Below are positions 16,535 through 25,768 of a stretch of DNA of 64,000 nucleotides, piece by piece. The notes under the pieces are model-generated. The model was not told where the DNA came from, made no database searches, and saw only the letters and a program-made list of their open reading frames with translations. Source of the stretch: Amycolatopsis marina. GTDB lineage: Bacteria; Actinomycetota; Actinomycetes; Mycobacteriales; Pseudonocardiaceae. The first letter of the stretch is position 1; each line of letters starts with the position of its first letter. The translations under genes and the position numbers were made by a program. Location of the stretch: positions 1 through 64,000 of the forward strand of contig NZ_FOKG01000018.1 of assembly GCF_900111885.1 (NCBI RefSeq). The letters run 5' to 3'.

Positions 16535-18352
16535 GTGGTCAAGATGCGCGGCATTCAGCGGAGACACGTCCGGGCGGCGGTGGCGATGCTCGCAGTTCCT
16601 GTGCTGGTCGCGGGGCCCTTTGTCGCCCCGGCGCAGGCGCAGGAGAACACCGTGCTCCGGGTCGCGTTGGTACAGGAAGTCGATCACCTCAACCCGTTCC
16701 TGGCGAGTTTCTCCTCCAGCGCCATGATCGGCCGGATGGCGTGGGAGTTCCTCACGCTGCCCTCCGCCGAGGACGCCACTCCGACCGGCGGCGTCGCGGA
16801 GAAGTGGGAACCATCGCCTGACGGCCTCACCTGGACCTTCACCATTCGCGAGGGGATGACCTGGTCCGACGGGGAACCGGTGACGGCGGCCGACGCAGCC
16901 TTCACCTTCAACCGCATCATGGAGGACCCGGCAGCCGCGGAGGCCAACGGCAGCTACGTCACCAACTTCGAGAGTGTGACCGCACCCGACGACCGGACAC
17001 TGGTCATCAAGATCAAAGAACCGCAGGCCAGTATGACGGCACTGGACGTGCCGATCGTTCCCGAGCACATCTGGGCCGACGTCGAGGACATGGCCGACCC
17101 GAAGACGAACTCCATCGAGTACGTGGGCGTGGGCGACGGACCTTTCCTGATCACCGAGTTCCGCCGCAACGAGGTCGTCAAGCTGAAGGCGAACCCGGAC
17201 TACTGGCGGGGTGCTCCCAAGGTCGATGAGCTGCAGTTCGTCAGTTATGAGAACGCCGACGCGGCGGTGAACGCGCTGCTGACGAGCGAGGTCGACTTCA
17301 TCAACCGCCTGACCCCCACCCAGTTCGACTCGCTGAAGGGCAAGGACGGCATCACCACGAATCAGGCGGTGGGACGCCGGTTCAACGATCTGCTGCTCAA
17401 TCCGGGCGCGCAGACACTGGAGCGCAAACCCATCGGCGACGGGCATCCAGCGCTCCGTGATGTCCGGGTCCGCAAGGCTATCGCGACAGCGATCGACCCG
17501 CAGACCATTGTGGACAAGGTCGTGGGCGGGTACGGAGAGCTTCCCGGCGGCATCGTTCCCCCGCTCTACGAAGACTTCCATTTCACACCGTCACCCGAGC
17601 AGGCGTACAAGTTCGACCCGGAGGCCGCGAAAGCGATGCTCGACGAGGCCGGATACCCGATGGGCCCGGACGGCGTCCGGGTGGGCCCGGACGGCAAGCC
17701 GCTGAAGTTCCGGCTCACCGGCCGCGCGAGCGAGGACTTCGACCAGCGCGTGGCCGACTACGTGGCGGGCTGGCTCGACGCCGTCGGCATCTCTGTGACG
17801 AAGGAGCTCGTCTCCGACAACGAGGTCGACGTCAAGACCTCGGCGGGCAACTACGACATGGCGCTGTCCGGCTGGGGGACCAACCCGGATCCCGATTACA
17901 TCCTGGCCAAGCAGGCGTGTGAGAGCCTTCCCGCGGTCTCGGGCAGCAACAGCACGGCGGCCTTCTTCTGTGATGAGGAGTACGACCGCCTCTACGAGCA
18001 GCAGCGCGCGGAGACCGATCCCGCGGCCCGAGCTGAACTCGTTCGGCAGGCGCAGGCCCGCTACTACGACCAGGTCCCCAGTGTGGTCCTCGACTATGAC
18101 AACGCGCTCGAGGCGTACCGCTCGGACAAGTTCGAAAGCTTCACCAAGCAGCCGGCCGACAACGGCCCGATCATGGAGCAGAACGGTCCGTGGGGGTTCT
18201 ACGGTGCGGTTCCCGCAGGTGAGTCCGCCGCTGCTGACGACGGTGGCTCGGCCGGCATGTGGATCGCCGTCGGCGCGGGTGTGCTGATCGTCGGTGCCGG
18301 AGCAGGGCTGCTCGTGGCGCGACGCAAGAAGTCCATAGAGGACCAGGAATAG
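16535..18352 (+). CDS. ABC transporter substrate-binding protein, family 5, with C-terminal membrane anchor
   Basis: AGGGAGGAA (16522-16530) fixes the start at GTG 16535, giving 605 residues. A signal peptide ends at APAQAQ|EN; there is no lipobox Cys. The mature part is an SBP_bac_5 (DppA/OppA-type) receptor: NPFLASF, GLTWTFTIREGMTWSDGEPV, ANPDYWRGAP. Unusually, the C-terminus has a transmembrane helix (GMWIAVGAGVLIVGAGAGLL) and a basic stop-transfer tail (ARRKK), so it is probably a type I membrane-anchored receptor. It is the first gene of the importer operon; the ligand is probably a peptide. Confidence 0.93.
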   Translation: MVKMRGIQRRHVRAAVAMLAVPVLVAGPFVAPAQAQENTVLRVALVQEVDHLNPFLASFSSSAMIGRMAWEFLTLPSAEDATPTGGVAEKWEPSPDGLTWTFTIREGMTWSDGEPVTAADAAFTFNRIMEDPAAAEANGSYVTNFESVTAPDDRTLVIKIKEPQASMTALDVPIVPEHIWADVEDMADPKTNSIEYVGVGDGPFLITEFRRNEVVKLKANPDYWRGAPKVDELQFVSYENADAAVNALLTSEVDFINRLTPTQFDSLKGKDGITTNQAVGRRFNDLLLNPGAQTLERKPIGDGHPALRDVRVRKAIATAIDPQTIVDKVVGGYGELPGGIVPPLYEDFHFTPSPEQAYKFDPEAAKAMLDEAGYPMGPDGVRVGPDGKPLKFRLTGRASEDFDQRVADYVAGWLDAVGISVTKELVSDNEVDVKTSAGNYDMALSGWGTNPDPDYILAKQACESLPAVSGSNSTAAFFCDEEYDRLYEQQRAETDPAARAELVRQAQARYYDQVPSVVLDYDNALEAYRSDKFESFTKQPADNGPIMEQNGPWGFYGAVPAGESAAADDGGSAGMWIAVGAGVLIVGAGAGLLVARRKKSIEDQE

Positions 18353-18362
18353 GCGGCGCGAG

Positions 18363-19394
18363 TTGACCGACGTCAGCACGTCCCCATCGCTGCCGGGGGA
18401 ACAATACGATCCGGACGAACCGCGTGGCGGCACTGGCACAGCGCGGTTCGTCGCAGGCAAACTCGGTGCCGCGGTGGTGAGCCTCGGGCTCGTCATGGTG
18501 CTGGGGTTCCTGTTGTTCCGGATGATCCCAGGCGATCCGATCAACACCCTGACGAGGGACCGTCCGACCAGCCCGGAACAGATCGCACAGCTGCGCGAAC
18601 GCCTCGGCGTGGACAAGCCGCTGTTCCAGCAGTTCCTCGACTACGCGGGCGGACTGTTCCGGGGCGACCTCGGTATGTCCTATGTGTACAACCGGCCGGT
18701 CGGGGCGATGATCGCCGAGCGGTTGTGGCCGACGATCCTGCTGGTGGGCACCGCGACCGTGCTCGCCATCATCCTCGGCCTGTGGCTCGGTGTGCGGGCC
18801 GCGTGGCGGCACGGCAGCGGGTTCGACCGGACACACACCGGTATCGCGCTCACCCTGTGGTCGGTTCCGCAGTTCTGGCTCGGCCTGCTGCTGCTCATCG
18901 CGACCCAGGGGTTGTTCCCGAGCAGGGGCATGCGCTCGCCGGACATCCCCGAGGCCTTCCTCGCGCAGGCGCTCGACGTCGCGCACCACCTGGTGCTGCC
19001 GTGCGTGACCCTGCTCGCCGTGATCTACGCCCAGTACATGCTGGTGATGCGCTCGTCGCTGCTTGAGGAGATGAACGCCGACTACCTCACCACGGCAAGG
19101 GCGAAGGGGCTGCGGGATGACATGGTGCGGCGCAAGCACGCGGTGCCCAACGCCCTGCTGCCCACGGTGACGCTCGTGTTCCTGCAGTTCGGCATGGTGG
19201 TCTCGGGCACGGTGACCGTCGAGACCGTCTTCTCCTGGCCGGGCCTCGGCCTGCTCACCTACGAGGCACTCAGCGGACCGGACCTTCCCGTTCTGCAAGG
19301 GGTGTTCGTGATTCTCGCCGGATCGGTGATCGTGATGAACCTGGCCGCGGAGTTGCTCTACCGCGTGCTCGACCCGAGGGTGCGTGCGTCGTGA
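18363..19394 (+). CDS. ABC transporter permease, DppB/OppB type
   Basis: TTG start at 18363, 10 bp after the receptor gene; 343 residues. Six hydrophobic segments are visible, with the characteristic RMIPGDP motif after the first and the ATPase-contacting EAA loop YLTTARAKGLRDDMVRRKHA near residue 240. An extra hydrophilic N-terminal tail of about 35 residues precedes the first membrane segment. Its stop overlaps the next permease start by 4 bp. Confidence 0.94.
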   Translation: MTDVSTSPSLPGEQYDPDEPRGGTGTARFVAGKLGAAVVSLGLVMVLGFLLFRMIPGDPINTLTRDRPTSPEQIAQLRERLGVDKPLFQQFLDYAGGLFRGDLGMSYVYNRPVGAMIAERLWPTILLVGTATVLAIILGLWLGVRAAWRHGSGFDRTHTGIALTLWSVPQFWLGLLLLIATQGLFPSRGMRSPDIPEAFLAQALDVAHHLVLPCVTLLAVIYAQYMLVMRSSLLEEMNADYLTTARAKGLRDDMVRRKHAVPNALLPTVTLVFLQFGMVVSGTVTVETVFSWPGLGLLTYEALSGPDLPVLQGVFVILAGSVIVMNLAAELLYRVLDPRVRAS

Positions 19395-20332
19395 ACCCAC
19401 AGGACTCACCAGCGAAGGACAACACCGTGGGGGACACGAGCGCGAGGGTGATCACCTGGCAGCGTCGGCGCGCGTCGGCCGTCGCTTTCTGGCGCGAGTT
19501 CACCACCAACAAGGGTGGGCTCTTCGGTCTTGGTCTGCTCACGTTGATCGTCGCGCTGTCGGCGCTGGCACCGCTGATCACCGACGAAGCCGGCCTCGAC
19601 GTCACCAGGGCCGCGGGTCTTCCCCTGCAACCCCCGAGCTGGGAGTACCTGCTGGGAACCGACGTCGACGGACGTTCGGTGCTGTTGATGACCTTCTGGG
19701 GCGCGCGGGTTTCCCTGCTGGTCGGTTTCGCGGCGACCGTGCTGTCGGTGTTCATCGGCACGCTGGTCGGCATCGCCGCGGCGCACTTCGGTGGCTGGAT
19801 CTCCGGCCTGCTGCTGCGCTTCACCGACTTCTTCCTGGTACTGCCCTCGCTGGTGCTCGCGATGGCCCTATCGGCGGTGCTGCCACGCGGGATCATGACG
19901 ATCATCGTCGCGGTCGGGGTGACCTCGTGGCCGACGACGGCACGGCTGGTCCGGGCCCAGACCCTCACCATCGAGAGCAGGCCCTACATCGAACGGGCCA
20001 GAGCGCTGGGTGGCGGTCATCCGCACATCATCGGCAAACACGTACTGCCCGCGGTCATGCCTCTCGTACTGGCCAACACGACGCTCGTGGTCGGCAACTC
20101 GATCATCGCCGAGTCCACGCTGTCCTTTCTCGGCCTCGGCGATCCGAGCGCGGTGTCCTGGGGCTCGATGCTGCAGACCGCACTGAGTTCCGGGGCGGTG
20201 ACGGCCAACGCGTGGTGGTACGTGCTACCACCGGGAATCGCGATCGTGGTGATCGTGCTGTCGTTCACGCTGGTCGGACGCGCGCTGGAGATGGTCCTGA
20301 ACCCGAGGCTCAAGCAGGGAGGGCGGGCATGA
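19391..20332 (+). CDS. ABC transporter permease, DppC/OppC type
   Basis: 313 residues, GTG start overlapping the previous stop (GTGA). It has the OppC N-terminal extension (about 35 residues), a large first periplasmic loop with LGTDVDGRS, and the EAA loop YIERARALGGGHPHIIGKH near residue 200. It forms the heterodimeric channel with the preceding permease. Its stop overlaps the ATPase start (ATGA). Confidence 0.94.
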   Translation: MNPQDSPAKDNTVGDTSARVITWQRRRASAVAFWREFTTNKGGLFGLGLLTLIVALSALAPLITDEAGLDVTRAAGLPLQPPSWEYLLGTDVDGRSVLLMTFWGARVSLLVGFAATVLSVFIGTLVGIAAAHFGGWISGLLLRFTDFFLVLPSLVLAMALSAVLPRGIMTIIVAVGVTSWPTTARLVRAQTLTIESRPYIERARALGGGHPHIIGKHVLPAVMPLVLANTTLVVGNSIIAESTLSFLGLGDPSAVSWGSMLQTALSSGAVTANAWWYVLPPGIAIVVIVLSFTLVGRALEMVLNPRLKQGGRA

Positions 20333-22020
20333 CCGCCGAAGCGCAGCACCCGGCATCGCAGGCGGAATCGGTGCCCCTGCTGGCACTGAGGAACCTCGGC
20401 GTCACCTATCGCACCGCGGGCGGCGAGGTCGAGGCCGTGCGGGACGTGGACCTGACCCTGCGGGCGGGTGACACACTGGGCATCGCCGGTGAGTCGGGCT
20501 CGGGCAAGTCCACGGTCGCGATGAGCGTGCTGCGGCTGCTGCCGAAGTCCGCCACGGTCACCGGCGAGATCCTCCTCGAAGGGGAGGATGTACGCACCAT
20601 GCGCTGGGGCAGGCTGCGCGCGGTGCGCTGGTCCGCGGCCTCTGTGGTGTTCCAGGGCGCGATGCACGCGCTGAACCCGGTACGCAAGATCGGTGAGCAG
20701 ATCGCCGAGCCGATCCGCCTGCACGCACCGAAGGGCGAAGTCTCGGACAGTACCGTGCAGGCGCGGGTGCGGGAACTGCTCGAGCAGGTCGATCTGCCCA
20801 CATCCCGCGCGAACGCCTATCCGCACGAGTTGTCCGGCGGGCAGAAACAGCGGGTGATGATCGCGATGGCCCTCGCCTGCAGGCCGCGGCTGATCGTCGC
20901 CGACGAGCCGACGACGGCGCTGGACGTCATCGTGCAGGCACAGGTGCTCGACCTGCTGCGCCAACTGGTCGCCGAGCACGATATCGGCCTGATCATGATC
21001 AGCCACGATCTGTCCGTCCTCGCCGCGACCTGCGCGCGGATCGCCGTCATGTACGACGGGGAGGTCGTCGAACTGGGGCAGGGGCGCGACGTGATGCACC
21101 ACCCCCAGCACGAGCACAGCAAGGCACTGGCCGCCGCGTTCCCCACCGTCGGTGATCCCGTTTCCCGGTTCGCCCCGGCCACCAGCAACCCCCTGCCGCC
21201 GGAGCCGGCGCGTGCGCGGGAGGCGGAACGCCACGATCCACTGCTGTCGGCCCGCGACCTGCGGGTGAGTTTCCGGGACCGGTCCGGCGCACCGATCAAC
21301 GCCGTGGCCGGCGTGGACCTGGACGTCCACCGTGGGGAGATCGTGGCGCTGGTCGGTCAGTCGGGGTCGGGCAAGACCACCCTCGCGCGGACGATGCTCG
21401 GCCTGCAATCACCCTCGGCCGGCACCCTGCGCTTCGCGGGTGACCCACTGCCGAAGCGGGGCTCGGCGCTGCGAGCGTACCGGCGCAAGGCGCAACTCGT
21501 GCTCCAGGACCCCACCAGTGCGCTGAACCCGAGACACAGTGTGTACGAGGCGATCGCCGAGGGGCCCCGCATTCACGGCCTCACGGGCTCCGGCGAACGA
21601 CAGCTCGTGACCAGAGCGCTGGAGGCCGCCGAACTCCGGCCAGCCGAGCGGTTCATGCCCAGGATGCCGCACGAGCTCTCCGGTGGGCAGCGGCAGCGGG
21701 TGGTGATCGCCGGCGCACTGGCACTGGACCCGAGCCTGCTGGTCGCCGACGAACCAGTCGCCTCCCTCGACGCGTCGGTGCGCGGTGAGATTCTCGCGCT
21801 GTTCCTGCGGTTGCGCCGCGAGCTGGGGCTCGCCGCGCTGGTGATCACCCACGATCTGGGGTTGGCATGGAACATCGCCGACCGGGTCGCCGTGATGTAC
21901 CGGGGCAAGCTCGTCGAGGTCGGCACGGTGGAGGAGGTGCTGCTCGCCCCGCAGCACGACTACACCAAGTCGCTACTGGCTGCGCTGCCCAGCGGGACCA
22001 ACGTTCCCACCGCCGGGTGA
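20329..22020 (+). CDS. Fused double ABC ATPase, DppD-DppF type
   Basis: ATG 20329 overlaps the permease stop. The 563-residue protein carries two complete ATPase cassettes in one chain. First: Walker A GESGSGKST (about 55), signature LSGGQKQR, Walker B LIVADEPTTALD. Second: GQSGSGKTT (about 345), LSGGQRQR, LLVADEPVASLD. All catalytic motifs are intact in both halves. It energises the importer encoded by the three genes before it. A region rich in Pro/Ala (about 275-300) links the halves. Confidence 0.95.
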   Translation: MTAEAQHPASQAESVPLLALRNLGVTYRTAGGEVEAVRDVDLTLRAGDTLGIAGESGSGKSTVAMSVLRLLPKSATVTGEILLEGEDVRTMRWGRLRAVRWSAASVVFQGAMHALNPVRKIGEQIAEPIRLHAPKGEVSDSTVQARVRELLEQVDLPTSRANAYPHELSGGQKQRVMIAMALACRPRLIVADEPTTALDVIVQAQVLDLLRQLVAEHDIGLIMISHDLSVLAATCARIAVMYDGEVVELGQGRDVMHHPQHEHSKALAAAFPTVGDPVSRFAPATSNPLPPEPARAREAERHDPLLSARDLRVSFRDRSGAPINAVAGVDLDVHRGEIVALVGQSGSGKTTLARTMLGLQSPSAGTLRFAGDPLPKRGSALRAYRRKAQLVLQDPTSALNPRHSVYEAIAEGPRIHGLTGSGERQLVTRALEAAELRPAERFMPRMPHELSGGQRQRVVIAGALALDPSLLVADEPVASLDASVRGEILALFLRLRRELGLAALVITHDLGLAWNIADRVAVMYRGKLVEVGTVEEVLLAPQHDYTKSLLAALPSGTNVPTAG

Positions 22021-22031
22021 CCAGTACACGC

Positions 22032-22102
22032 ACTTTCCCGGGAAAGTACGCGACGTCCCCGGCCGAGGATGGCGTACAGCGGCACTTTCCCGGGAAAGTG
22101 CC
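22032..22102. repeat. Pair of TTTCCCGGGAAA palindromes behind the ABC operon
   Basis: The first palindrome (22032-22047) is ACTTTCCC followed by GGGAAAGT. The second (22081-22102) is a perfect 22-bp palindrome, GGCACTTTCCC followed by GGGAAAGTGCC. They are about 50 bp apart and can also pair with each other. They fill the gap between the ABC operon and mptB and may be terminators or a genome-dispersed repeat. Confidence 0.75.
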
Positions 22103-22174
22103 GAGCTGGCAGGGGGCGCAAACCGCCCGTTCCCGACCGGGTCCACCAGCCGGTGTGTAATCTCAACAACCGAC

Positions 22175-23842
22175 ATGGCCACCTCCACAGACCCCGTTCC
22201 GGGGGCCGGATCCGCTGGAGCCGACCGCGGCTCCAGCGACACGGCTGCCGCTACGCCGACCGAAGAGCCCGCCACCGCCGGTGGCGGCGACGCCTCGCGA
22301 TTCCCGTACCGCACGATCGCCATGGGCGCCGTCGGCAGCACGCTGCTCATGGTCGCCGCACTCGGTGCGGGAGGCATTCTGATCCGGGACCCCGTGCTCG
22401 GGCACGGTCCGCTGTCCTGGATCCGGTACGGCCACGGCAAGGCACTCGCGACGGCGCTGTTGTACGTGGGCTTCGCACTGGTGGTCTGGGCCTGGGTGCG
22501 GCTCGGCCGGTACGTTCTCGCGCACCGGGTCGGGACGCGGCCGGTGCTGATCGCCGCAGGCTGCTGGATGGCGCCACTGCTGATCTCGCCGCCGTTGTTC
22601 ACCAGGGACGTCTTCTCCTACCTCGGCCAGGGAGCCCAGCTGCTCTACGGGCTCGACCCGTATGCGAACGGCCCTGCCGAACTCGACGTCCTGCCCGACG
22701 TCGTGCAGAACGTCCATTCACTGTGGCAGACGACTCCCGCCCCCTACGGACCGCTGTTCCTGTTGGTGGCCAAGGGGATCGTGTCCTTCACCGGCAACAA
22801 CATGATCCTCGGCGTGGTCATCACCCGGCTGGTGCTGCTGATCGGTCTCGGCATGATGCTCTGGGCGTTGCCCAGGCTCGTCCGGCACCTCGGTGGCCGG
22901 CTGCCGGTCACGATGTGGCTCGCCGTCGCGAGCCCGATGACCGTGATCCACCTCGTCGGCGGGCCGCACAACGACCTGCTGATGCTGGGCTTCCTGACCA
23001 TCGGTGTGCTCGCCGCGCTGGAACGCAAGCACGCGCTGGCGATCGTCCTGGTCACCGTGGGAATGCTGATAAAGCCGACCGCGGCGGTGGCCCTGCCGTT
23101 CCTCGTGTGGATCTGGGCCAATCACCTTCCAGGCGACAACCTTCGACGCAACTTCTTCCGTGCGATCACGCCGTCCCTGGGGATCTTCGGTGTGGTGTTC
23201 GTGTCAGGAACCTGGCTGTCCCTCGGCTCGTTCAACCTCGGCTGGATCAGTGGGATGGAAGCACCCACGCTGATCACGAACTGGCTGAACTTCCCGACCG
23301 GGATCGGTGAGATCGTCTACAACCTCGTGCACCTGCTGGTCGACGTGCCGTCCTCGCCGTTCGTCACGGTCGCGCGGCTCATCGCGTACGTGGCGTTGGC
23401 CGCGTTCGCGGTCCGGCAGTGGTGGCTGGCGCGCCACGGCGGCAACGAGGCGATCATGCGGATGGCCATGACGCTGCTCGCGGTGGCGATCTTCGCGCCA
23501 CCCACCCTGCCCTGGTACCTCACGTGGGGCTTCGTGATCGCCTCGACGTTCCCGTGGCAGCGCAGGCACCTGGCGATCGTGGTCGCGGTCTCGGTGGTCC
23601 TCGTGCTGGTCTACTACCCGACGGGGGAGCAGGCGCTCTACGACTGGTGGTTCATCGCGATCGTCCTCGCCGCCAGCCTCTATGCCGCGGCGTCGCTGCT
23701 CCGGCCGGATCCGCTGGGGCTGATCGCCGCATGGCGCAAAGCCGACGAAGAGGCCGAAAACAAGGACCCGGCCGACCCCGAGGAATCCGGCGCGCCCCAA
23801 ACCCCAACCCGCGCGAACTCCGGCCCCGCCCACCGCCCCTGA
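22175..23842 (+). CDS. mptB: Polyprenol-phosphomannose-dependent alpha-(1->6) mannosyltransferase (MptB-like)
   Basis: 555 residues; a GT-C fold membrane glycosyltransferase. About 12 hydrophobic segments follow a disordered N-terminal tail of some 45 residues. The first large loop carries the family motif FTRDVFSYLGQG (about residues 146-157) with the catalytic Asp, and LVGGPHNDLL is also typical. In Corynebacterium and Mycobacterium, MptA/MptB elongate the alpha-1,6-mannan core of lipomannan and lipoarabinomannan. A disordered acidic tail ends the protein. It is flanked by palindromic repeats on both sides. Its product is the sort of glycan that GH92 enzymes attack, but the two loci are not linked. 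Confidence 0.88.
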   Translation: MATSTDPVPGAGSAGADRGSSDTAAATPTEEPATAGGGDASRFPYRTIAMGAVGSTLLMVAALGAGGILIRDPVLGHGPLSWIRYGHGKALATALLYVGFALVVWAWVRLGRYVLAHRVGTRPVLIAAGCWMAPLLISPPLFTRDVFSYLGQGAQLLYGLDPYANGPAELDVLPDVVQNVHSLWQTTPAPYGPLFLLVAKGIVSFTGNNMILGVVITRLVLLIGLGMMLWALPRLVRHLGGRLPVTMWLAVASPMTVIHLVGGPHNDLLMLGFLTIGVLAALERKHALAIVLVTVGMLIKPTAAVALPFLVWIWANHLPGDNLRRNFFRAITPSLGIFGVVFVSGTWLSLGSFNLGWISGMEAPTLITNWLNFPTGIGEIVYNLVHLLVDVPSSPFVTVARLIAYVALAAFAVRQWWLARHGGNEAIMRMAMTLLAVAIFAPPTLPWYLTWGFVIASTFPWQRRHLAIVVAVSVVLVLVYYPTGEQALYDWWFIAIVLAASLYAAASLLRPDPLGLIAAWRKADEEAENKDPADPEESGAPQTPTRANSGPAHRP

Positions 23843-23871
23843 TCCCGCCCTCCCGCACACGGTTGGTGCGT

Positions 23872-23989
23872 CTGCAAGTACTACCAAGCAAGATCGAGTA
23901 CCGCTTTTTCTGCCACCAACCAGGGTTCGAGGCGGCGCGGCTTGGTAGCGGTTGGCGACGGACTTGATCTTGCTTGGTAGTACTTGCAG
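23872..23989 (+). repeat. 118-bp palindromic element, copy 2
   Basis: Perfect 24-bp inverted arms at 23872-23895 and 23966-23989 (begin CTGCAAGTACTACC, end AGCAAGATC) enclose 70 bp. The centre holds inner inverted pieces (GCCACCAACC with GGTTGGCG). It has the same length and structure as the element at 11280-11397, which lies in the opposite orientation. It sits between the convergent stops of mptB and the PPOX gene, so it could end both transcripts. Confidence 0.85.
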
Positions 23990-24009
23990 CCAACCCAAGG
24001 TTGGACGGG

Positions 24010-24435
24010 TCAGGTGGCGGACCAGCCGGACCAGTGTGTGACTGTGGTGCGGACCATGGGGCCCGCCGGGGGGTGGGCTCGGTACTGCTGGTACTTCGCC
24101 GACAGCGCGTCCAGCGCCTTGGCCGTGCTCGCGTTTCCGGCCGTCATGTCGAGTACCTCGGCGGTGCCGTCGGCGCGCACCCACCACAGGTGGTCCCAGT
24201 CCTCCGCGTAATGGTCGACGAGGAAGCAGACCGCCGGGTTGTCAGCGACATTGCGCAGCCTGCGCAGGTTCGTGGTCCGTTTGGGCTTGTGGTCGACGGC
24301 GAAGACGATCTGGTCGTCGACCACTGCGAACGTCACCGGCACCAGATGCGGACGCCCGTCCGCGCTCACGGTCGCGAACCTGGCGACCCTCGCGGAGCCG
24401 AACCGCGCACGGGCCTCATCCCGGTCGAGTCGCAT
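24010..24435 (-). CDS. PPOX-class F420-dependent oxidoreductase
   Basis: 141 residues with the split-barrel flavin/deazaflavin fold. The opening RVARFATVSADGRPHLVPVTF, the KRTTNLRRLRNVADNPAVCFLVDHY segment (cofactor phosphate contacts) and the DWDHLWWVRADGTAEV strand match the TIGR03668 group of F420-dependent reductases. F420 is common in this order. The natural substrate is unknown. The stop is 20 bp from the palindromic element. Confidence 0.88.
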   Translation of the reverse strand: MRLDRDEARARFGSARVARFATVSADGRPHLVPVTFAVVDDQIVFAVDHKPKRTTNLRRLRNVADNPAVCFLVDHYAEDWDHLWWVRADGTAEVLDMTAGNASTAKALDALSAKYQQYRAHPPAGPMVRTTVTHWSGWSAT

Positions 24436-24456
24436 GGTGCCAAGGCTAGGGGAAGC

Positions 24457-24519
24457 GCCAACTCGGGCGCCGGAACTGCCAACTCACCCGTCGGAAGTGT
24501 CAACTCGGGGTGTTACCAG
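24457..24519. repeat. Three tandem 21-bp units
   Basis: Units at 24457-24477, 24478-24498 and 24499-24519 begin GCCAACTCGGGCG, GCCAACTCACCCG and GTCAACTCGGGGT. The first two continue with (C/T)CGGAA(C/G)T; the third has decayed. They lie in the divergent gap between the PPOX gene and the membrane protein gene, upstream of both. Confidence 0.7.
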
Positions 24520-24578
24520 TGCGGTTTCGTCACTCCGTGGTGCAGTAAGGTCACTCCCCGGAGAACCTGACGACAGGG

Positions 24579-25727
24579 GTGGCTGTGAGTCCGTTCAGCA
24601 TCGCATTCGGGGTGCTCCTGCTGGCTGCCGTGGTGTGGAAGCTGCGCCAGGTCGTGCGCGCACCGCACGACCTCCCGTTGCGGGCGGTGACGTTCTGTCT
24701 CGTCTCCGCCGCGATCGCCTTCCCGTTCGGGCTACCCGCGGGCGCACGCTGGGCCGACGCACTGATCGCACCGGGCACCGCCAAGTGGGCACAGAACGTG
24801 CTGCTGCTGATCGCCGTGTACTGGCTGATGTGCTTCTACCTGTTCTCCGCCGAAGACGCCGAGGACGGGCGGCGCCGCGCACGCTGGGAGTTGCTGCCGC
24901 TCGCGTTCTCCATCGCCGCGATCACCACCGCCACCCTCGCCACGCCGCCCGCTCTGCGCGCTCACACGTTCGACACCGGGGACATGAGCCACACCGCCGT
25001 GGCGGCGTTCTACTTCTTCGGCGGCCTGTACCTCTTGTACGCGATCGCGATGGCACTGCGGTCCACCCTGCGTTACGCCGGATCCTCGCGCAGACCGCTG
25101 TCGACCGGGCTGCGAATCGCGGCGACCGGCATGGCCGCCATGGTGCTCGCCAGTGGCGTACGCAGTGTGCTGGTGGTGGTCCGCTGGCAGGGTGGCACTC
25201 CGCCACCGGCGATCTCGGCGACCGCCAGCGCCATCCTGATGATCGCGATTCCGCTGTTCGTCATCGGCGTCATCTACCCCGCGGTGGCCACGCGCTGGGC
25301 GGCGGGCCGCGTGTGGTGGCAGCACCGCAGGCAGTATCACCAGCTCCGTCCACTATGGACTCTGCTGCACGGCGCCTACCCCGAGCACGTGCTGGGCAGG
25401 GTGCCCGCCGCGGGCCGCCGCGACCGGTTGAGTCTGCGCGGGGTGCATCGCAGGTACTACCGCAGGGTCATCGAGTGCAGGGACGGCCTGGTGTGGCTGA
25501 GTCCCTACCTGGCGCAGGAACGAGCCAAATCCGGTCAGCCCGCGGACAGGCCCGCCAGCCCCGCCGAACTGGCCGAGCTGCTGCGCACCGCACTGAAGGC
25601 ACGCGCCGAAGGCGAAATCGTCGACGCTCGCGCGTCGCGAGTGGCGATGCCCGCCGGTGAGGGACTCGACGACGACGTGCGGGAACTGATCGATCTCGCC
25701 GAGGCCCTTCGCGCTCGGCCCGTGTGA
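24579..25727 (+). CDS. MAB_1171c-type integral membrane protein (putative transporter)
   Basis: 382 residues. The GTG at 24579 (or 24585) follows ACAGGGG. Seven hydrophobic segments fill residues 1-240 and a cytoplasmic C-terminal domain of about 140 residues follows, containing LRPLWTLLHGAYPEHVL and VIECRDGLVWLSPYL. This layout matches MAB_1171c-like proteins (DUF6545 tail), annotated as putative transporters in actinobacteria; no function is proven. The stop overlaps a possible upstream start of the amidohydrolase. Confidence 0.8.
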   Translation: MAVSPFSIAFGVLLLAAVVWKLRQVVRAPHDLPLRAVTFCLVSAAIAFPFGLPAGARWADALIAPGTAKWAQNVLLLIAVYWLMCFYLFSAEDAEDGRRRARWELLPLAFSIAAITTATLATPPALRAHTFDTGDMSHTAVAAFYFFGGLYLLYAIAMALRSTLRYAGSSRRPLSTGLRIAATGMAAMVLASGVRSVLVVVRWQGGTPPPAISATASAILMIAIPLFVIGVIYPAVATRWAAGRVWWQHRRQYHQLRPLWTLLHGAYPEHVLGRVPAAGRRDRLSLRGVHRRYYRRVIECRDGLVWLSPYLAQERAKSGQPADRPASPAELAELLRTALKARAEGEIVDARASRVAMPAGEGLDDDVRELIDLAEALRARPV

Positions 25728-25768
25728 GGTCCGGCTCTGGCCGGGTGACGGAAAGGAAGTTGGGCACG

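Noticed and set aside
22032-22102. CRISPR-like repeat pair
   Set aside because: Only two copies, each a loopless palindrome, and no cas genes in the window.
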